Below are positions 48,035 to 57,630 of a DNA stretch of 64,000 nt, piece after piece. The position numbers and the translations under genes were made by a program. Origin of the DNA: Tissierella sp. MB52-C2 (GTDB taxonomy: Bacteria; Bacillota; Clostridia; Tissierellales; Tissierellaceae); the NCBI RefSeq assembly GCF_030931715.1, contig NZ_CP133261.1, forward strand, positions 1,240,001-1,304,000. Direction: 5' to 3'. Below the pieces are notes generated by a model. The model ran no database searches. It had not been told where the DNA came from and saw nothing but the letters and a program-made list of their open reading frames with translations. How positions within the stretch are numbered: the stretch's first letter is position 1; every line of letters starts with the position of its first letter.

Positions 48035-50434
48035 ATGATAGCAAACAACAATCGAAAGGTCATAGGAAAAATAGCTAATAGGAGCATAAAGTTCAATAGA
48101 ACGAGGAATATCTTTATATTGATAACGATTATATTATCGGTTTCATTGCTTGGCGTCATGTCCCTATTTCAATCAGCAAGGGAACAGAAAATTAAAAGAC
48201 AGCTGGATATGGTACAGCATGTTATCTATGAGGATGTGAATGAAGAGCAAACTGAGAAATTAAAATTTTTTGAAGAAATAGATTTTTTGACCTTGATCAA
48301 GTTAGGTCGTAGTTTTAAGATACAGAACAAGATGATTCAACCTGTGTATTTTGAAAAGGATACAAAGAGCATAAAGACAAAATCAATAGCAGAGGGGAAC
48401 TACCCAGAAAAAATAAATGAGATCGTAGTAGATAAGCCTATGTTGGAGTTGTTTCCGGATGTAAAGGACATCGGTGATTCTATAGAGATAAAATTTCTGG
48501 ATGGCAGAGAGGAAGAGTTCGTTATCAGTGGGTTCTATGAAGAAATAAGCGAGAATTCTAGTCTATATTCAATATTATTTTCCGAGGAGTATTCAAAAAA
48601 TGGAGAGCAATTGAAAGATGTGAATTATGCTGTTGCTTGTAAAATTAAAAATGCAGAGAGGATGTCAGAAAAGGAGCTTTTAGATACTGTAAGAAAGATC
48701 GGTCATGAGGTAGGGATTGAGAGAAAAAACATAAATCCAAACAATTTCTTTACACATCCACTAACTATGTCGAAACAAAACATTTTAGTCATAATAGTAG
48801 TAGCAATAGGAATTTTATTTGTAAGCATATTGGTTGTATATAGTATATTCTATATTTCGGTTTTAGAAAATATTCAAAGATTTGGACAGCTTAGAACCAT
48901 AGGGACTTCTAAAAAACAGATCAAAAGTATCGTAAGGAGAGAAGGAATCATCCTATTTTCCAAGGGGACTCCCATAGGACTTTTGATCTCTTGGATTATT
49001 TCATATTGGATTATTCCAGAGGGCTGGAACTGGAAATACACTATTATTTTGAGCTTGATGATAGGAATTGCTGAGTTGATTACTATTATTTTATCAGTTC
49101 AAAAACCGGCAAAGATAGCCTCTTCTATTTCACCTGTAGAAGCATCAAGATTTTCGGTACATAGGGGAAAAGGATTAAAAGAAACAGAGGAACTACATAG
49201 AAAATTGTCTCCCTATTCTATGGCAATCATCAGTCTTAGAAGAAATAGAAATAAATCTTTTTTGACTTTAATTTCCCTTGGCATAGGGGGAGCTTTATTT
49301 CTTACAAGTGGAACTTATATCCTATCTACTTCTTTAGAAGAATATTCGAGAGAAGGAATGTATGGCTTGGGAGAATATATTATTTCCTTTGATTATAATA
49401 CAGTGCAGACCATTGATAAAGGTCGAATGGGGGTTCAATTGAATAATCCAATCAATGAGGAATTAATTAAAAAGATTGATTCAATGCCAGAGGTGGATAG
49501 CATTATGGAAATTCATCGAACATCTGTAAATTTCGATTATAAAGATGAAATTAATAGTGGAGATTCTCTTACAGCATTTTTCAGAGAAGATATAGAAACA
49601 ATAAATAAAACATTGACAGAAGGAACCTTTGACTATGATAAGATGATAGAAAATGATGAAATCCTTATCGTGCTCAATAAGTTGGCAGAGGAAATATATG
49701 GGTGGAAATTTGAAATTGGAGATAAAGTTGATTTTAGATATTTTGATGGGAAAAAAGAGGTGGAAAAATCATTTAAGATCATTGATGCCATAGATGAACC
49801 TAGCGATGAGATGTATTACGCTGGTTGGTTTTTACTACCAATAGAAAAGCTAGAACAATTATTTCCTGGTATCAATACCATCGATACATTGGGTATATCT
49901 GTAAATGATTTTGAAAAGGAAGGAGAGCGGGTAGAGGAACAACTCCTTAATCTGATCGATGAGAATCCATTATTGGGGATGAGTACACTGAGGGAAAGAT
50001 TAGCAGAGGATAAACAGTCCTTTGATTTAATATATAAAGTCATGGTAGGATTAAGTGGGTTTATCATTTTGTTTAGTCTAATAAATTTAGTCAACACCAT
50101 AATAACCAATATCATATCAAGAAAAAAGGAATTTGCAATGCTGCAATCCATTGGATTGAGCAATAAACAATTAGTAAAGATGATACAGTTTGAGGGATTA
50201 GGCTTATCCTTGGGAAATTTGATCATAACTTTAATATTTGGTACAGCATTAGGATATGGATTGGTAAGAGTATTACAACATTTCGGAGCGACATATATGC
50301 ATTATCGTTTCCCCATAGGGTATTTAATGGTCTATATTTTGATTATTATTATGGTGCCGATGGTGATTTCAGCTATCTTAGTAAAATTATTTCAAAAGGA
50401 AAGTATAGTATCAAGGTTGCGCCATATTGACTAA
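48035..50434 (+). CDS. FtsX-domain ABC transporter permease
   Basis: 799 residues: N-terminal helix near 22-40, an extracytoplasmic region of about 200 residues, a first FtsX block near 248-375 (FGQLRTIGTSKKQIKSIVRR), a further helix near 410, a second extracytoplasmic region of about 240 residues and a second FtsX block near 670-795 (FAMLQSIGLSNKQLVKMIQF). It has the same duplicated plan as the protein at 14714 but low obvious identity. It forms the transporter with the ATPase upstream. The substrate is unknown. A terminator follows. Confidence 0.92.
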   Translation: MIANNNRKVIGKIANRSIKFNRTRNIFILITIILSVSLLGVMSLFQSAREQKIKRQLDMVQHVIYEDVNEEQTEKLKFFEEIDFLTLIKLGRSFKIQNKMIQPVYFEKDTKSIKTKSIAEGNYPEKINEIVVDKPMLELFPDVKDIGDSIEIKFLDGREEEFVISGFYEEISENSSLYSILFSEEYSKNGEQLKDVNYAVACKIKNAERMSEKELLDTVRKIGHEVGIERKNINPNNFFTHPLTMSKQNILVIIVVAIGILFVSILVVYSIFYISVLENIQRFGQLRTIGTSKKQIKSIVRREGIILFSKGTPIGLLISWIISYWIIPEGWNWKYTIILSLMIGIAELITIILSVQKPAKIASSISPVEASRFSVHRGKGLKETEELHRKLSPYSMAIISLRRNRNKSFLTLISLGIGGALFLTSGTYILSTSLEEYSREGMYGLGEYIISFDYNTVQTIDKGRMGVQLNNPINEELIKKIDSMPEVDSIMEIHRTSVNFDYKDEINSGDSLTAFFREDIETINKTLTEGTFDYDKMIENDEILIVLNKLAEEIYGWKFEIGDKVDFRYFDGKKEVEKSFKIIDAIDEPSDEMYYAGWFLLPIEKLEQLFPGINTIDTLGISVNDFEKEGERVEEQLLNLIDENPLLGMSTLRERLAEDKQSFDLIYKVMVGLSGFIILFSLINLVNTIITNIISRKKEFAMLQSIGLSNKQLVKMIQFEGLGLSLGNLIITLIFGTALGYGLVRVLQHFGATYMHYRFPIGYLMVYILIIIMVPMVISAILVKLFQKESIVSRLRHID

Positions 50435-50496
50435 ATAAAATAAATTTAAACTCATAGTTTGAGCAAAAGTTAAAATTGAAAAGTTGTATATTTTTG

Positions 50497-50527
50497 CTGT
50501 ATACTTTTGCTAGTATACAGTTTTTTT
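50497..50527 (+). terminator. Terminator after the second ABC operon
   Basis: CTGTATAC (50497-50504) pairs with GTATACAG (50513-50520), loop TTTTGCTA, followed by seven T. Confidence 0.9.
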
Positions 50528-50655
50528 ATTTTTATAAAGGAATTCTTTAGATATATTTAGAATAATACAAGGAAATATATTGGGTTTACTTTATTTTGTA
50601 TAAAAATAAAGATATAATAATTATATCAAGAAAACTGTATAAGGGGTGTGAAACT

Positions 50656-51837
50656 GTGGAATATGAAATTATACACTTACCAAAAGAGAAATGGAAGGGG
50701 ACTGTTATTCCAATAGGGTATACAACAGACAAGTACTATGATGTTTTAGTTAATAAAACAGATAAAGGATTTGATATTAAGATAGAAAAGAAAGATTTTA
50801 AAGAGATAGTAACCCATACACCAGAAGAATATGATTTGCCAGATAAATTATATGAGGATCATTGGGAGAATGCTTATGCTTGGGGAGTGTTAGTTAACGA
50901 TGAATTAATTGCTGCAATTGAAACGAATCAAGAATTATGGGCTAATCGTCTAAGAATTACAGAACTTTGGGTGTCAGAAAAATACCAAAAACAAGGAATA
51001 GGTCATAGGTTAGTTGGGATGGCAAAGGAACAAGCAAGAAGAGAACGATGCCGTGCCGTTATACTAGAAACACAATCTTGTAATGTTAATGCCATAGACT
51101 TTTATCAGCATGAAGGTTTTACTTTGATTGGTATGGATACTTGTTGTTACAGAAATAATGATTTGGAGAGAAAAGAAGTAAGGTTAGAATTTGGATGGTT
51201 TCCTGAAGAAAAGAAAAGAGTAAATAGAGAAGATATAGAAATTAGAATGGAAACAAGTTCAGATTGGTATAGCTTAGAGTTAATGACACAGCATGCTTTT
51301 TGGAATAAACATCATCTAGGATGTGATGAACATTATCTTGTGCATAAATTACGCCAAGATAAAGACTATCTCCCAGAGTTAAGCAGAATAGCAGTAAAGG
51401 ATGGAGAGGTAATAGGGTGTATAATGTATTCAAAGGCACGAGTGATTGATGGATCACATATACATGAAATTATAACCTTTGGACCTCTTTGTGTGGAGCC
51501 TAAATGGCAGGGATGCGGAGTTGGTGAGCTGTTATTAAGAGAAACAATGGAATTAGCTGCAAATAGAGGCTATAAAGGGATTATAATTTTTGGAGAACCA
51601 GATTATTATCCTAGAATAGGATTTAAAACATGTGACAACTTTAATATTACAACTGCAGATGGTAAAAATTTTGATGCATTTATGGGAATTGAATTAGTAG
51701 AAGGTAGTATGAAAGGTATAAAAGGAAAATTCTATCAATCCGAAGTCTTTGAGAATCTTCCAAAGGAAGAAGTAGAAGAGTATAATAAAAAGTTTCCACA
51801 GCTACAAAAATTAAGATTTCCAGGACAGTGGGATTAA
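50656..51837 (+). CDS. Fusion of two GNAT acetyltransferases
   Basis: 393 residues. The first GNAT domain (about 60-175) has ITELWVSEKYQKQGIGHRLV and SCNVNAIDFYQHEGFTLIGM, a pattern like streptothricin-type acetyltransferases. The second (about 190-340) has ITFGPLCVEPKWQGCGVGEL and GEPDYYPRIGFKT, like YhbS-type enzymes. Both acetyl-CoA-binding loops are intact, unlike tandem proteins where one is degenerate. GTG 50656 has AAGGGGTG 7 bases upstream; the frame is open from 50596. Neither substrate can be named; streptothricin resistance is a possibility only. Confidence 0.85.
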   Translation: MEYEIIHLPKEKWKGTVIPIGYTTDKYYDVLVNKTDKGFDIKIEKKDFKEIVTHTPEEYDLPDKLYEDHWENAYAWGVLVNDELIAAIETNQELWANRLRITELWVSEKYQKQGIGHRLVGMAKEQARRERCRAVILETQSCNVNAIDFYQHEGFTLIGMDTCCYRNNDLERKEVRLEFGWFPEEKKRVNREDIEIRMETSSDWYSLELMTQHAFWNKHHLGCDEHYLVHKLRQDKDYLPELSRIAVKDGEVIGCIMYSKARVIDGSHIHEIITFGPLCVEPKWQGCGVGELLLRETMELAANRGYKGIIIFGEPDYYPRIGFKTCDNFNITTADGKNFDAFMGIELVEGSMKGIKGKFYQSEVFENLPKEEVEEYNKKFPQLQKLRFPGQWD

Positions 51838-51872
51838 TTAAGTATTAAAATAAGATAAATTGAGAGACAAAT

Positions 51873-52052
51873 ACAGCAGGATTACCAGATGTAGATTTAA
51901 TCATTAGAACAAGTGGTGAATATAGAATTAGTAATTTCTTGCTATGGCAGTCTGTTAAAGCTAAAATATGGATAACTTCGATTTTATGGCCAGATTTCAA
52001 AAAAATTTGTTGGAAGCTATTAATTATTACAATAATGAAGAATAATAAATAA
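51873..52052 (+). pseudogene. Undecaprenyl pyrophosphate synthase (UppS) C-terminal fragment
   Basis: The open stretch reads [30 protein letters not shown] and SILWPDF, matching the conserved RTSGExRxSNFLLWQ and LWPDF motifs of cis-prenyltransferases. The N-terminal two thirds are absent and there is no start codon. It is a remnant between an acetyltransferase and the NUDIX gene. Confidence 0.85.
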
Positions 52053-52092
52053 TCATTTATAGTTTTAGAATATTGGATAAGGAGGCTTTAAA

Positions 52093-52593
52093 ATGGAGTT
52101 ACTTGCGAAGCCAGGAGTAGGTGGAATAATAGAGAAAAATATTGATGGAATAGATTATATGTTAATTCAAGATAGGTGCAAGGATGAAGCTACATTGGAG
52201 TATGGGCTGTTAGAAATTCCTGCCGGGAAAATAAGAAAATTTGAGAATATTTTCGATTGTTTGAGAAGAGAGATTCGGGAGGAAACGGGATTAAAAGTTA
52301 CAAATATTAAAGGTGAAAGCGAAGCAATAGTTTTAGAATCTAATGGATATAAAGTGCTAAACTATACTCCATTTTCTTGTAGCCAAAATATTCAAGGAAC
52401 ATATCCAATAATGGTGCAAATATTTATATGTAACGCTGATGGAGAACTATTAAACAAGAGTAATGAAACCAAAAATATTAGATGGATACCGTTAATAGAA
52501 TTGAAGGAATTATTAGAAGATGATAAGAGTCTATTTTATCCAATGCATATTACTACTTTAGAAAGATATTTAAAAACTAAATTAAACTATTAA
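52093..52593 (+). CDS. NUDIX hydrolase
   Basis: 166 residues. The Nudix box (G-x5-E-x7-REUxEExGU) is visible from the glycine in EIPAGKIRKFENIFDCLRRE through IREETGLKV. Flanking strands and the C-terminal WIPLIELKELLEDDKSLF fit ADP-ribose-type pyrophosphatases, which clear nucleoside diphosphate derivatives in the cytoplasm. The start follows AAGGAGGC. It is probably transcribed alone. The exact substrate is not readable. Confidence 0.9.
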   Translation: MELLAKPGVGGIIEKNIDGIDYMLIQDRCKDEATLEYGLLEIPAGKIRKFENIFDCLRREIREETGLKVTNIKGESEAIVLESNGYKVLNYTPFSCSQNIQGTYPIMVQIFICNADGELLNKSNETKNIRWIPLIELKELLEDDKSLFYPMHITTLERYLKTKLNY

Positions 52594-52691
52594 TAGTAGT
52601 ATTTTCTAAGATAAGCTTCACTACATACTTTAGTGGTGGCTAATTATTTTAGGTCGTTAAATTCTAATTTTATAGTATTGGAGGCAGAAAA

Positions 52692-53571
52692 ATGATAGAG
52701 GAAATGATTGAGTTAGATCATATAGGGATTAATGTACGATATTCATTAAATGATAAATCAGTTGTTTTATTTCTCCACTTTAGTGGAGGGAATTTGAATA
52801 TGTGGGAAGGCATTTTACCGCAATTTCAAAATAAATACGGTATCATTGTTCCTGATTTCAGAGGACATGGCAAATCCGATAAACCCTTAACAGGGTATCA
52901 TATAGACGATATGGCAAACGATATTTATTTATTGTTAGAGAAACTAAACGTAAAGCGCTGCCATATAGTAGGTAGCTCAATGGGGGCTGAGATTGGACTT
53001 AGTTTAGCTGCATCACACCCCCGAGCTCGTCCTATCCCTCATATGTGAAGGTGCTTTATGTAATGAGTTTGGAGACTACGGGTTATTTAATGGAACGGAG
53101 GATGAGATTCAACATAAAAAAGAAGTCATGCGGACTAAATTAGCTGAAAGGGAAGAACGTGTATTTAAAACGAAAGAAGAGTATATCGAGGAAGAACGAG
53201 CGGAATTAACACAACAAGGATTATGGAATGAATATTTCTTAGCCTTCTTAGAACAAAATCTACAACAGATGCAAAATGGTAATTTTACGTATTGCTATTT
53301 GAACCATGTTAGAACAGAATATGTTCAGAAATATTGGGATGTGAAGTTTGAGCAATATTATAAGAAGGTAGAATGTCCTGTTCTATTCCTTCCAAGCGAA
53401 GAAGAATGGAAGGATGAGAGAATTAGAAGTAGCCTATCTGCATTCACTGGTCTACTGGACACATATGAAATTGAGCATATAGAAAATTCCATCCATGCTT
53501 ATGTGTGGATGCAATTTCCGCTTACAGCAGGCGAAGTAGCAAAGAAATTCATAAACAAACATGATAAATAA
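52692..53571 (+). pseudogene. Alpha/beta-fold hydrolase interrupted by one frameshift
   Basis: GGAGG precedes ATG 52692. Frame 1 gives FLHFSGGNLNMWEGILPQFQ, VPDFRGHGKSDKP and VGSSMGAEIGLSLAASHP, with the nucleophile serine in GSSMG, then goes out of frame after a run of five C at 53018-53022. Removing one C restores ELVLSLICEGALCNEFGDYG and a frame open to 53571 (KVECPVLFLPSEEEW, AGEVAKKF). So a single-base insertion splits an otherwise complete gene of about 292 codons. It may be a recent mutation, a phase-variable tract or a sequencing error. Confidence 0.85.
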
Positions 53572-53706
53572 ATGAAAATGGGATTAAAAACATTGTATGG
53601 ATCTTCAATGAAAAACAAAAAACGGAGAAGTCTATAAATCATAATATTTTGTGCCAAGCTCCCTAGAGAACTTAATTGCATAATTTCAAAACAGGAACCT
53701 GTCTTA

Positions 53707-53749
53707 AGGAGACAATAATTACGTCTTGATGACATCATTATTGTCTCCT
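53707..53749. repeat. Perfect 13-bp inverted repeat without T tract
   Basis: AGGAGACAATAAT (53707-53719) and ATTATTGTCTCCT (53737-53749), loop 17. It lies between the hydrolase and the membrane protein gene; no terminator tail on the plus strand. Confidence 0.6.
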
Positions 53750-53836
53750 ATCTGTGATTGATGTGACATTAATAAAATCTAAATATGTGAGAATTACTTT
53801 TATTTACAATTAATTTAATTGAGAGGAGATTAATAC

Positions 53837-54355
53837 TTGAGAAAAAAACTATTAAAACGATTTTCATATTTATATACTGGTGAGTTAATTTCAGTAGTAG
53901 GATTTATTGTTTTGATTTTTTTACTTAAAAGAGTCTATCCTCAATTACGAATGTATTCGCTAACTTCTTTTTGGAGTTCATTTTTTCTTTTAGAATTTCT
54001 ATTAGTGCAGGGGTGTATCTACTGGTATGCAAAATGGAAGAGATTAAAGATAGAGAATACAACAATAACTTCTATCAAAACTGTTAAGAGGTATAAAAAT
54101 TTGAAAAAATTAAATATCGCTCTGATAATTGTCTTGATATTTATTTTTGTTTTTGATTGCTTCAAATGGTATTCATCAGTACCTTTGCGTAGCTTAGGCA
54201 CTGCTGGCTTTATTTATATATTTGCAGTACTTGAATATATTAACTATTTTCATCTTCAACTTTCTTATGATAATCTTTCTGATGTTAAGTATTTATTAAG
54301 AACAAAAAGATTAAAAAAGTCATGTCTAAGCAGAGATTTTGACAGTATGATTTAA
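53837..54355 (+). CDS. Small membrane protein of unknown function
   Basis: 172 residues with four hydrophobic segments (near 18-33, 42-62, 92-108, 116-134), a basic loop between the second and third, and a C-terminal tail EYINYFHLQLSYDNLSDVKY followed by LLRTKRLKKSCLSRDF. That tail looks strongly conserved-type and may be a cytoplasmic interaction segment. I recall similar proteins in Clostridia without assigned function. The start is TTG 53837 with GAGAGGAG 8 bases upstream. It forms a single-gene unit. Confidence 0.75.
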   Translation: MRKKLLKRFSYLYTGELISVVGFIVLIFLLKRVYPQLRMYSLTSFWSSFFLLEFLLVQGCIYWYAKWKRLKIENTTITSIKTVKRYKNLKKLNIALIIVLIFIFVFDCFKWYSSVPLRSLGTAGFIYIFAVLEYINYFHLQLSYDNLSDVKYLLRTKRLKKSCLSRDFDSMI

Positions 54356-54378
54356 ATCTCAATTTGAGAATGAGATTT
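54354..54378 (+). terminator. Hairpin at the end of the membrane protein gene
   Basis: AAATCTCA (54354-54361) pairs with TGAGATTT (54371-54378), overlapping the stop codon; it is not followed by a T run, so termination is uncertain. Confidence 0.4.
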
Positions 54379-54796
54379 ATAAATGTAACCCATAGTTCTA
54401 CATAGTGATTTATAATTTAGATTTTATTTATCTAATGAAAGGCTGATAAATAAAGGATTTTTTTATATTTGAGAAATGGCGAGGGGTTGGGGATAGAGGC
54501 TAATCCTTCGGTTTTTGGTTCTTTGGAAACATATCAATGTATTAGAGGGAGTGGCATAATACAATGAATTATGATGTTTCAATTAGAACGTGGTAATAGA
54601 TAAATTAGAATTTGCCGCTGAGTCAGATTTATAGAAATAAAGATTATCTGCACAAGAAATACACTCTGATATGAATAACAGTTAATTTTTTTGAGGAATA
54701 ATTAACATATATTCAGTTGTTAGATATGATGATTCTTGATATGATTAAAGTAGCAAAGGCCATTGCTTATTAAAACAGAATCAGGAGGTTATTTAC
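54379..54796. other. Non-coding stretch before the XRE/TPR gene
   Basis: No gene found. A G-rich patch (GCGAGGGGTTGGGGATAGAGG, given as 54479-54500) stands out in otherwise AT-rich DNA, but I see no structure I can name. Confidence 0.35.
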
Positions 54797-55852
54797 ATGC
54801 AGATAGGTGAAGTAATACGAGAATACAGAAAAAGAAAAAACATGACTCAGGAGGAAATTGCAAATTACCTTGGAGTTACAGCTCCGGCAGTTAATAAGTG
54901 GGAAAATGGAAATTCGCAGCCTGATATTATGTTATTGGCTCCTATTGCCAGATTGCTCAACATTACTCTTGATACTCTATTGTCCTTTGAAGAAGAACTT
55001 ACAGCAGAAGAGATAAACAGTTTTGTTTATGAAATTGACACCAAATTAAAAGACGAAACCTATGAAGAGGCGTTTCAGTGGGCAAAAGGGAAAATCGAGC
55101 AATATCCTAATTGTGAACAGTTGATTTGGCAAATGGCACTGATTTTAGATGGATGGCGTTTAGCAAAAGAAATTCCGGATTCAGAGAAATATGAAAGTTA
55201 TATCAATGATTGTTATGTACGTGCATTGGATAGCGAGGATGAGAATATTAGGAATAGAGCAGCTGATTCATTATTTGGATTTTATTCAAGAAAGGAACAG
55301 TACGAGAAAGCAGAGGAATATCTGAATTATTTTTCTATCCAGAATCCGGAGAGAAAGAGAAAACAAGCATTTATTTATAGCAAGACAAATCGAGTGAATG
55401 AGGCATATAAGGCATACGAAGAATTATTGTTTTCGGGTTATCAAATGATGAATATGGTATTTCAAAGTATATATACATTGGCTATGCAGGATAAAGACAG
55501 AGAAAAAGCTTATATACTTGTTGAGAAGCAAAGAGAATTAGCGAATATTTTTGAAATGGGCGAATACCATGAGGCATCGTGTAGACTTGACTTTGCAACA
55601 GCAGAGAAAGATGTGGAGGCAACTATAGAAACGGTGGAGAGAATGCTTGCCAGTACTGATAAAATATGTGATTTTACGAAGGCGGATCTATATGAACATA
55701 TGGAATTTAAAAAATTAGAAGGAAAATTCATTACAGAACTTCATAATAACTTACTGACTCATTTTAGAGGTGAAGAAACATATAGCTATATGAAAAAAAG
55801 CAAGCGTTGGCAGGAGTTGGTAAGCAGTAATTCAAATTTATTAATAGATTAA
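54797..55852 (+). CDS. XRE-family regulator with C-terminal TPR-like domain
   Basis: 351 residues. Residues 1-65 form a lambda-repressor-type helix-turn-helix (MTQEEIANYLGVTAPAVNKW, LARLLNITLDTLLSF type ending). The remaining 280 residues are helical pairs (YEEAFQWAKGKIEQYPNCEQ, YEKAEEYLNYFSIQNPERKR, REKAYILVEKQRELANIFEM), a TPR-like scaffold seen in peptide-responsive or stress-responsive regulators. No signalling peptide gene was identified next to it. GGAGG precedes ATG 54797 at a good distance. The target is unknown. Confidence 0.88.
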   Translation: MQIGEVIREYRKRKNMTQEEIANYLGVTAPAVNKWENGNSQPDIMLLAPIARLLNITLDTLLSFEEELTAEEINSFVYEIDTKLKDETYEEAFQWAKGKIEQYPNCEQLIWQMALILDGWRLAKEIPDSEKYESYINDCYVRALDSEDENIRNRAADSLFGFYSRKEQYEKAEEYLNYFSIQNPERKRKQAFIYSKTNRVNEAYKAYEELLFSGYQMMNMVFQSIYTLAMQDKDREKAYILVEKQRELANIFEMGEYHEASCRLDFATAEKDVEATIETVERMLASTDKICDFTKADLYEHMEFKKLEGKFITELHNNLLTHFRGEETYSYMKKSKRWQELVSSNSNLLID

Positions 55853-55920
55853 TTTAGCGATAACTTTTAATAATATGTATGTTTAATTGCATAACAATCA
55901 TAACTATTTTAGCTAATAGT

Positions 55921-56032
55921 GTCGAAATCCACTAGCACGGCGAAAAAATTTCTAAAGGCTGCGATTCGAGAAATACACCCTGCCGTCAAGGAGATGTCAG
56001 AGGGGGGACAAAAAAGATTATATTACGACTAA
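55921..56032 (+). pseudogene. Short open stretch of unknown origin
   Basis: A frame without start codon reads TSTAKKFLKAAIREIHPAVK and EMSEGGQKRLYYD to a TAA at about 56030-56032. It looks like the end of a larger protein but I cannot assign it. It runs straight into the terminator at 56025. Confidence 0.3.
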
Positions 56033-56051
56033 GAAAACTTAGTCGTTTTTT
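56025..56051 (+). terminator. Intrinsic terminator
   Basis: ACGACTAAG (56025-56033) pairs perfectly with CTTAGTCGT (56038-56046), AAAA loop, followed by TTTTT. Confidence 0.9.
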
Positions 56052-56079
56052 ATTGCCTAAGATTAAGGGAGGTGAAGTT

Positions 56080-56172
56080 ATGAGCTATTTGTATAGTTCA
56101 GGGAATGAAATTGTAGATGAAGTAGGGAAGCTTAACTTTATAGAAGATACGGTTTCACATAGATTTGCTTAA
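56080..56172 (+). pseudogene. Start of a truncated gene
   Basis: GGGAGGTGAAG precedes ATG 56080; 30 codons (SYLYSSGNEIVDEVGKLNFI, EDTVSHRFA). The N-terminal phrase resembles, from memory, replication or conjugation proteins of integrative elements, and the frame stops abruptly, so I think it is a truncated remnant. It could also be a genuine small protein. Confidence 0.4.
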
Positions 56173-56505
56173 TTTGAAATGCATAATTTGAGCTATGATA
56201 AAAGAATCTTTAGAGTCATTTTTAGTTCGTTTAATGTACATTTTTTTTAAAAGCATCTTGTGTATTGATCAAGAATAGATAGCCATACAAGGTTATGAAA
56301 TATTTCGATATGAGTGATGATGAACTAGGCCTCATAAACATGCTTTGACTTGCAAAATAATACTTGATATAATAATTTCATATGAAAACCATCGACATCA
56401 TTATTGTATTCCTAAGGCACGGAGGTGGTTTATGTGCTGGAGAAAAATGTAGGGTAAGAATAAATACGACTATAAACAGAAATTTATGGAGGAAATTTAA
56501 GAAAG
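56173..56505. other. Non-coding stretch before the ElaA-like gene
   Basis: No gene seen. A GGAGGTGG ribosome-binding-like sequence near 56423 is followed by ATGTGCTGGAGAAAAATG and then TAG, so it leads to no product. Confidence 0.35.
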
Positions 56506-56949
56506 ATGAATTGTAAAATAAAAAAGTTTAATGAATTAACAACGAAAGAACTGTATGAAATATTAAAAGTAAGAGCAGAAGTTTTTGTTGTAGAACAGAA
56601 TTGTGTATATCAAGATTTAGATTCAAAAGATGAGGTATCCTATCATTTGTTTCTAGAAGATAATAGTGAGATAATAGCCTATTTAAGGATTCTGCCAAAA
56701 GGTATATCATATCCAGAAACATCAATTGGAAGAGTGCTGACAAAGGGTACCTATAGAAAAAAAGGGCTGTCGAAAGAGATAGTCCAAAAGGCAATAGATT
56801 TTATTATAGATATTTTGGAAGAAAAGGAAATTAAGATTTCTGCCCAGGCATATCTGCAAAAGTTTTATAAGGGTTTTGGATTTGAGCCAACATCTGGTAT
56901 TTATTTAGAGGACGGGATAGAGCATATTGAAATGTTATATCAAAAATAG
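56506..56949 (+). CDS. ElaA-like GNAT acetyltransferase
   Basis: 147 residues. The start KKFNELTTKELYEILKVRAE and VFVVEQNCVYQDLDSKDE are the ElaA hallmark (W/K-x-F-x-L-L-Y-xx-L-R-xx-VFVVEQ). The acetyl-CoA loop is IGRVLTKGTYRKKGLSKEIV, and the end FYKGFGFEPTSGIYLEDGIE is typical. The substrate of ElaA proteins is unknown. GGAGG lies 12 bases upstream of ATG 56506. Single gene. Confidence 0.9.
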   Translation: MNCKIKKFNELTTKELYEILKVRAEVFVVEQNCVYQDLDSKDEVSYHLFLEDNSEIIAYLRILPKGISYPETSIGRVLTKGTYRKKGLSKEIVQKAIDFIIDILEEKEIKISAQAYLQKFYKGFGFEPTSGIYLEDGIEHIEMLYQK

Positions 56950-57170
56950 ATAACATAGGACAATTTAAGTGATGGCAGGGCTAAATTGTAAAGAGTAGAG
57001 TTGGGAAGCAGATTTATTGGAAAATTTAACAGCCATAGATATACAGAAAGAACAGAGCGAAATAAATAGTAGATATTATGATGCATTCTTTATATTATTT
57101 AAAAGAGTATAGAAGAAAAGATATTGTTGATTATCATTTAATAATATTTTTAGTAAATAAATTAACATAA

Positions 57171-57199
57171 TTGATACATATATATAACTATGCTATAAT
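57171..57199 (+). promoter_or_regulatory. Promoter of the erm transcript
   Basis: TTGATA (57171-57176), 17-base spacer, TATAAT (57194-57199) preceded by TGC. It lies about 30 bases before the leader peptide and 430 bases before the methylase start. Confidence 0.85.
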
Positions 57200-57230
57200 G
57201 TCTTTAAATAATAGAAAGGAGAGTTGCAAG

Positions 57231-57275
57231 ATGGGTATAGCTTCAATAAGAATTCGTAATTTAGTTGTTAAATAA
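57231..57275 (+). CDS. Erm leader peptide with a +x+ arrest motif
   Basis: 14 codons, MGIASIRIRNLVVK, behind the strong site AGAAAGGAGAG. The Arg-Ile-Arg triplet is the +x+ motif at which macrolide-bound ribosomes stall, and the MGI start resembles known erm leaders. It lies between the promoter and the attenuator hairpins. Too short for routine gene calling, but its position and motif make it convincing. Confidence 0.75.
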   Translation: MGIASIRIRNLVVK

Positions 57276-57293
57276 ATACAACTAAATAAAATT

Positions 57294-57568
57294 AATATAA
57301 GGTAGATTGCCTAAAAACTAGGCTCTATTTATCGTGCCTTATATTAGTGGATTCTTGTAATGAAAACCCATGCAGCTAACTATATTTTATATTTTAATTT
57401 ATTATATCCTCAAAAGGGGATATCTTTACGCCTTTTTATGATGGCAAATAGTCATAATTTACCAAGGCACAAATTTATTATTTGATATAAATCTTTGTAC
57501 AACAGAATATTGTTAAAGTTAGGAGAGCTATAGATGGATAGGTTATTCATTTATAGCTTTTTGTTTTT
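57294..57568 (+). promoter_or_regulatory. Structured attenuator leader of erm
   Basis: A large stem pairs AATATAAGG (from 57294) with CCTTATATT (to about 57346), containing an inner GCCT/AGGC stem. A second AAAAGG/CCTTTTT hairpin lies near 57412-57441. A clear intrinsic terminator follows at 57526-57568 (AGCTATA with TATAGCT, long stem, then TTTTTTG TTTTT), 60 bases before the methylase start. Finally TCCAC (57599-57603) can pair with GTGGA (57622-57626) and mask part of the ribosome binding site. Transcription attenuation, with possible translation control, is inferred. Confidence 0.65.
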
Positions 57569-57630
57569 ATTGTCATGGATAATTCAGTATACATGAGTCC
57601 ACATCAAATATTTTTAAGGTGGTGGATTTA

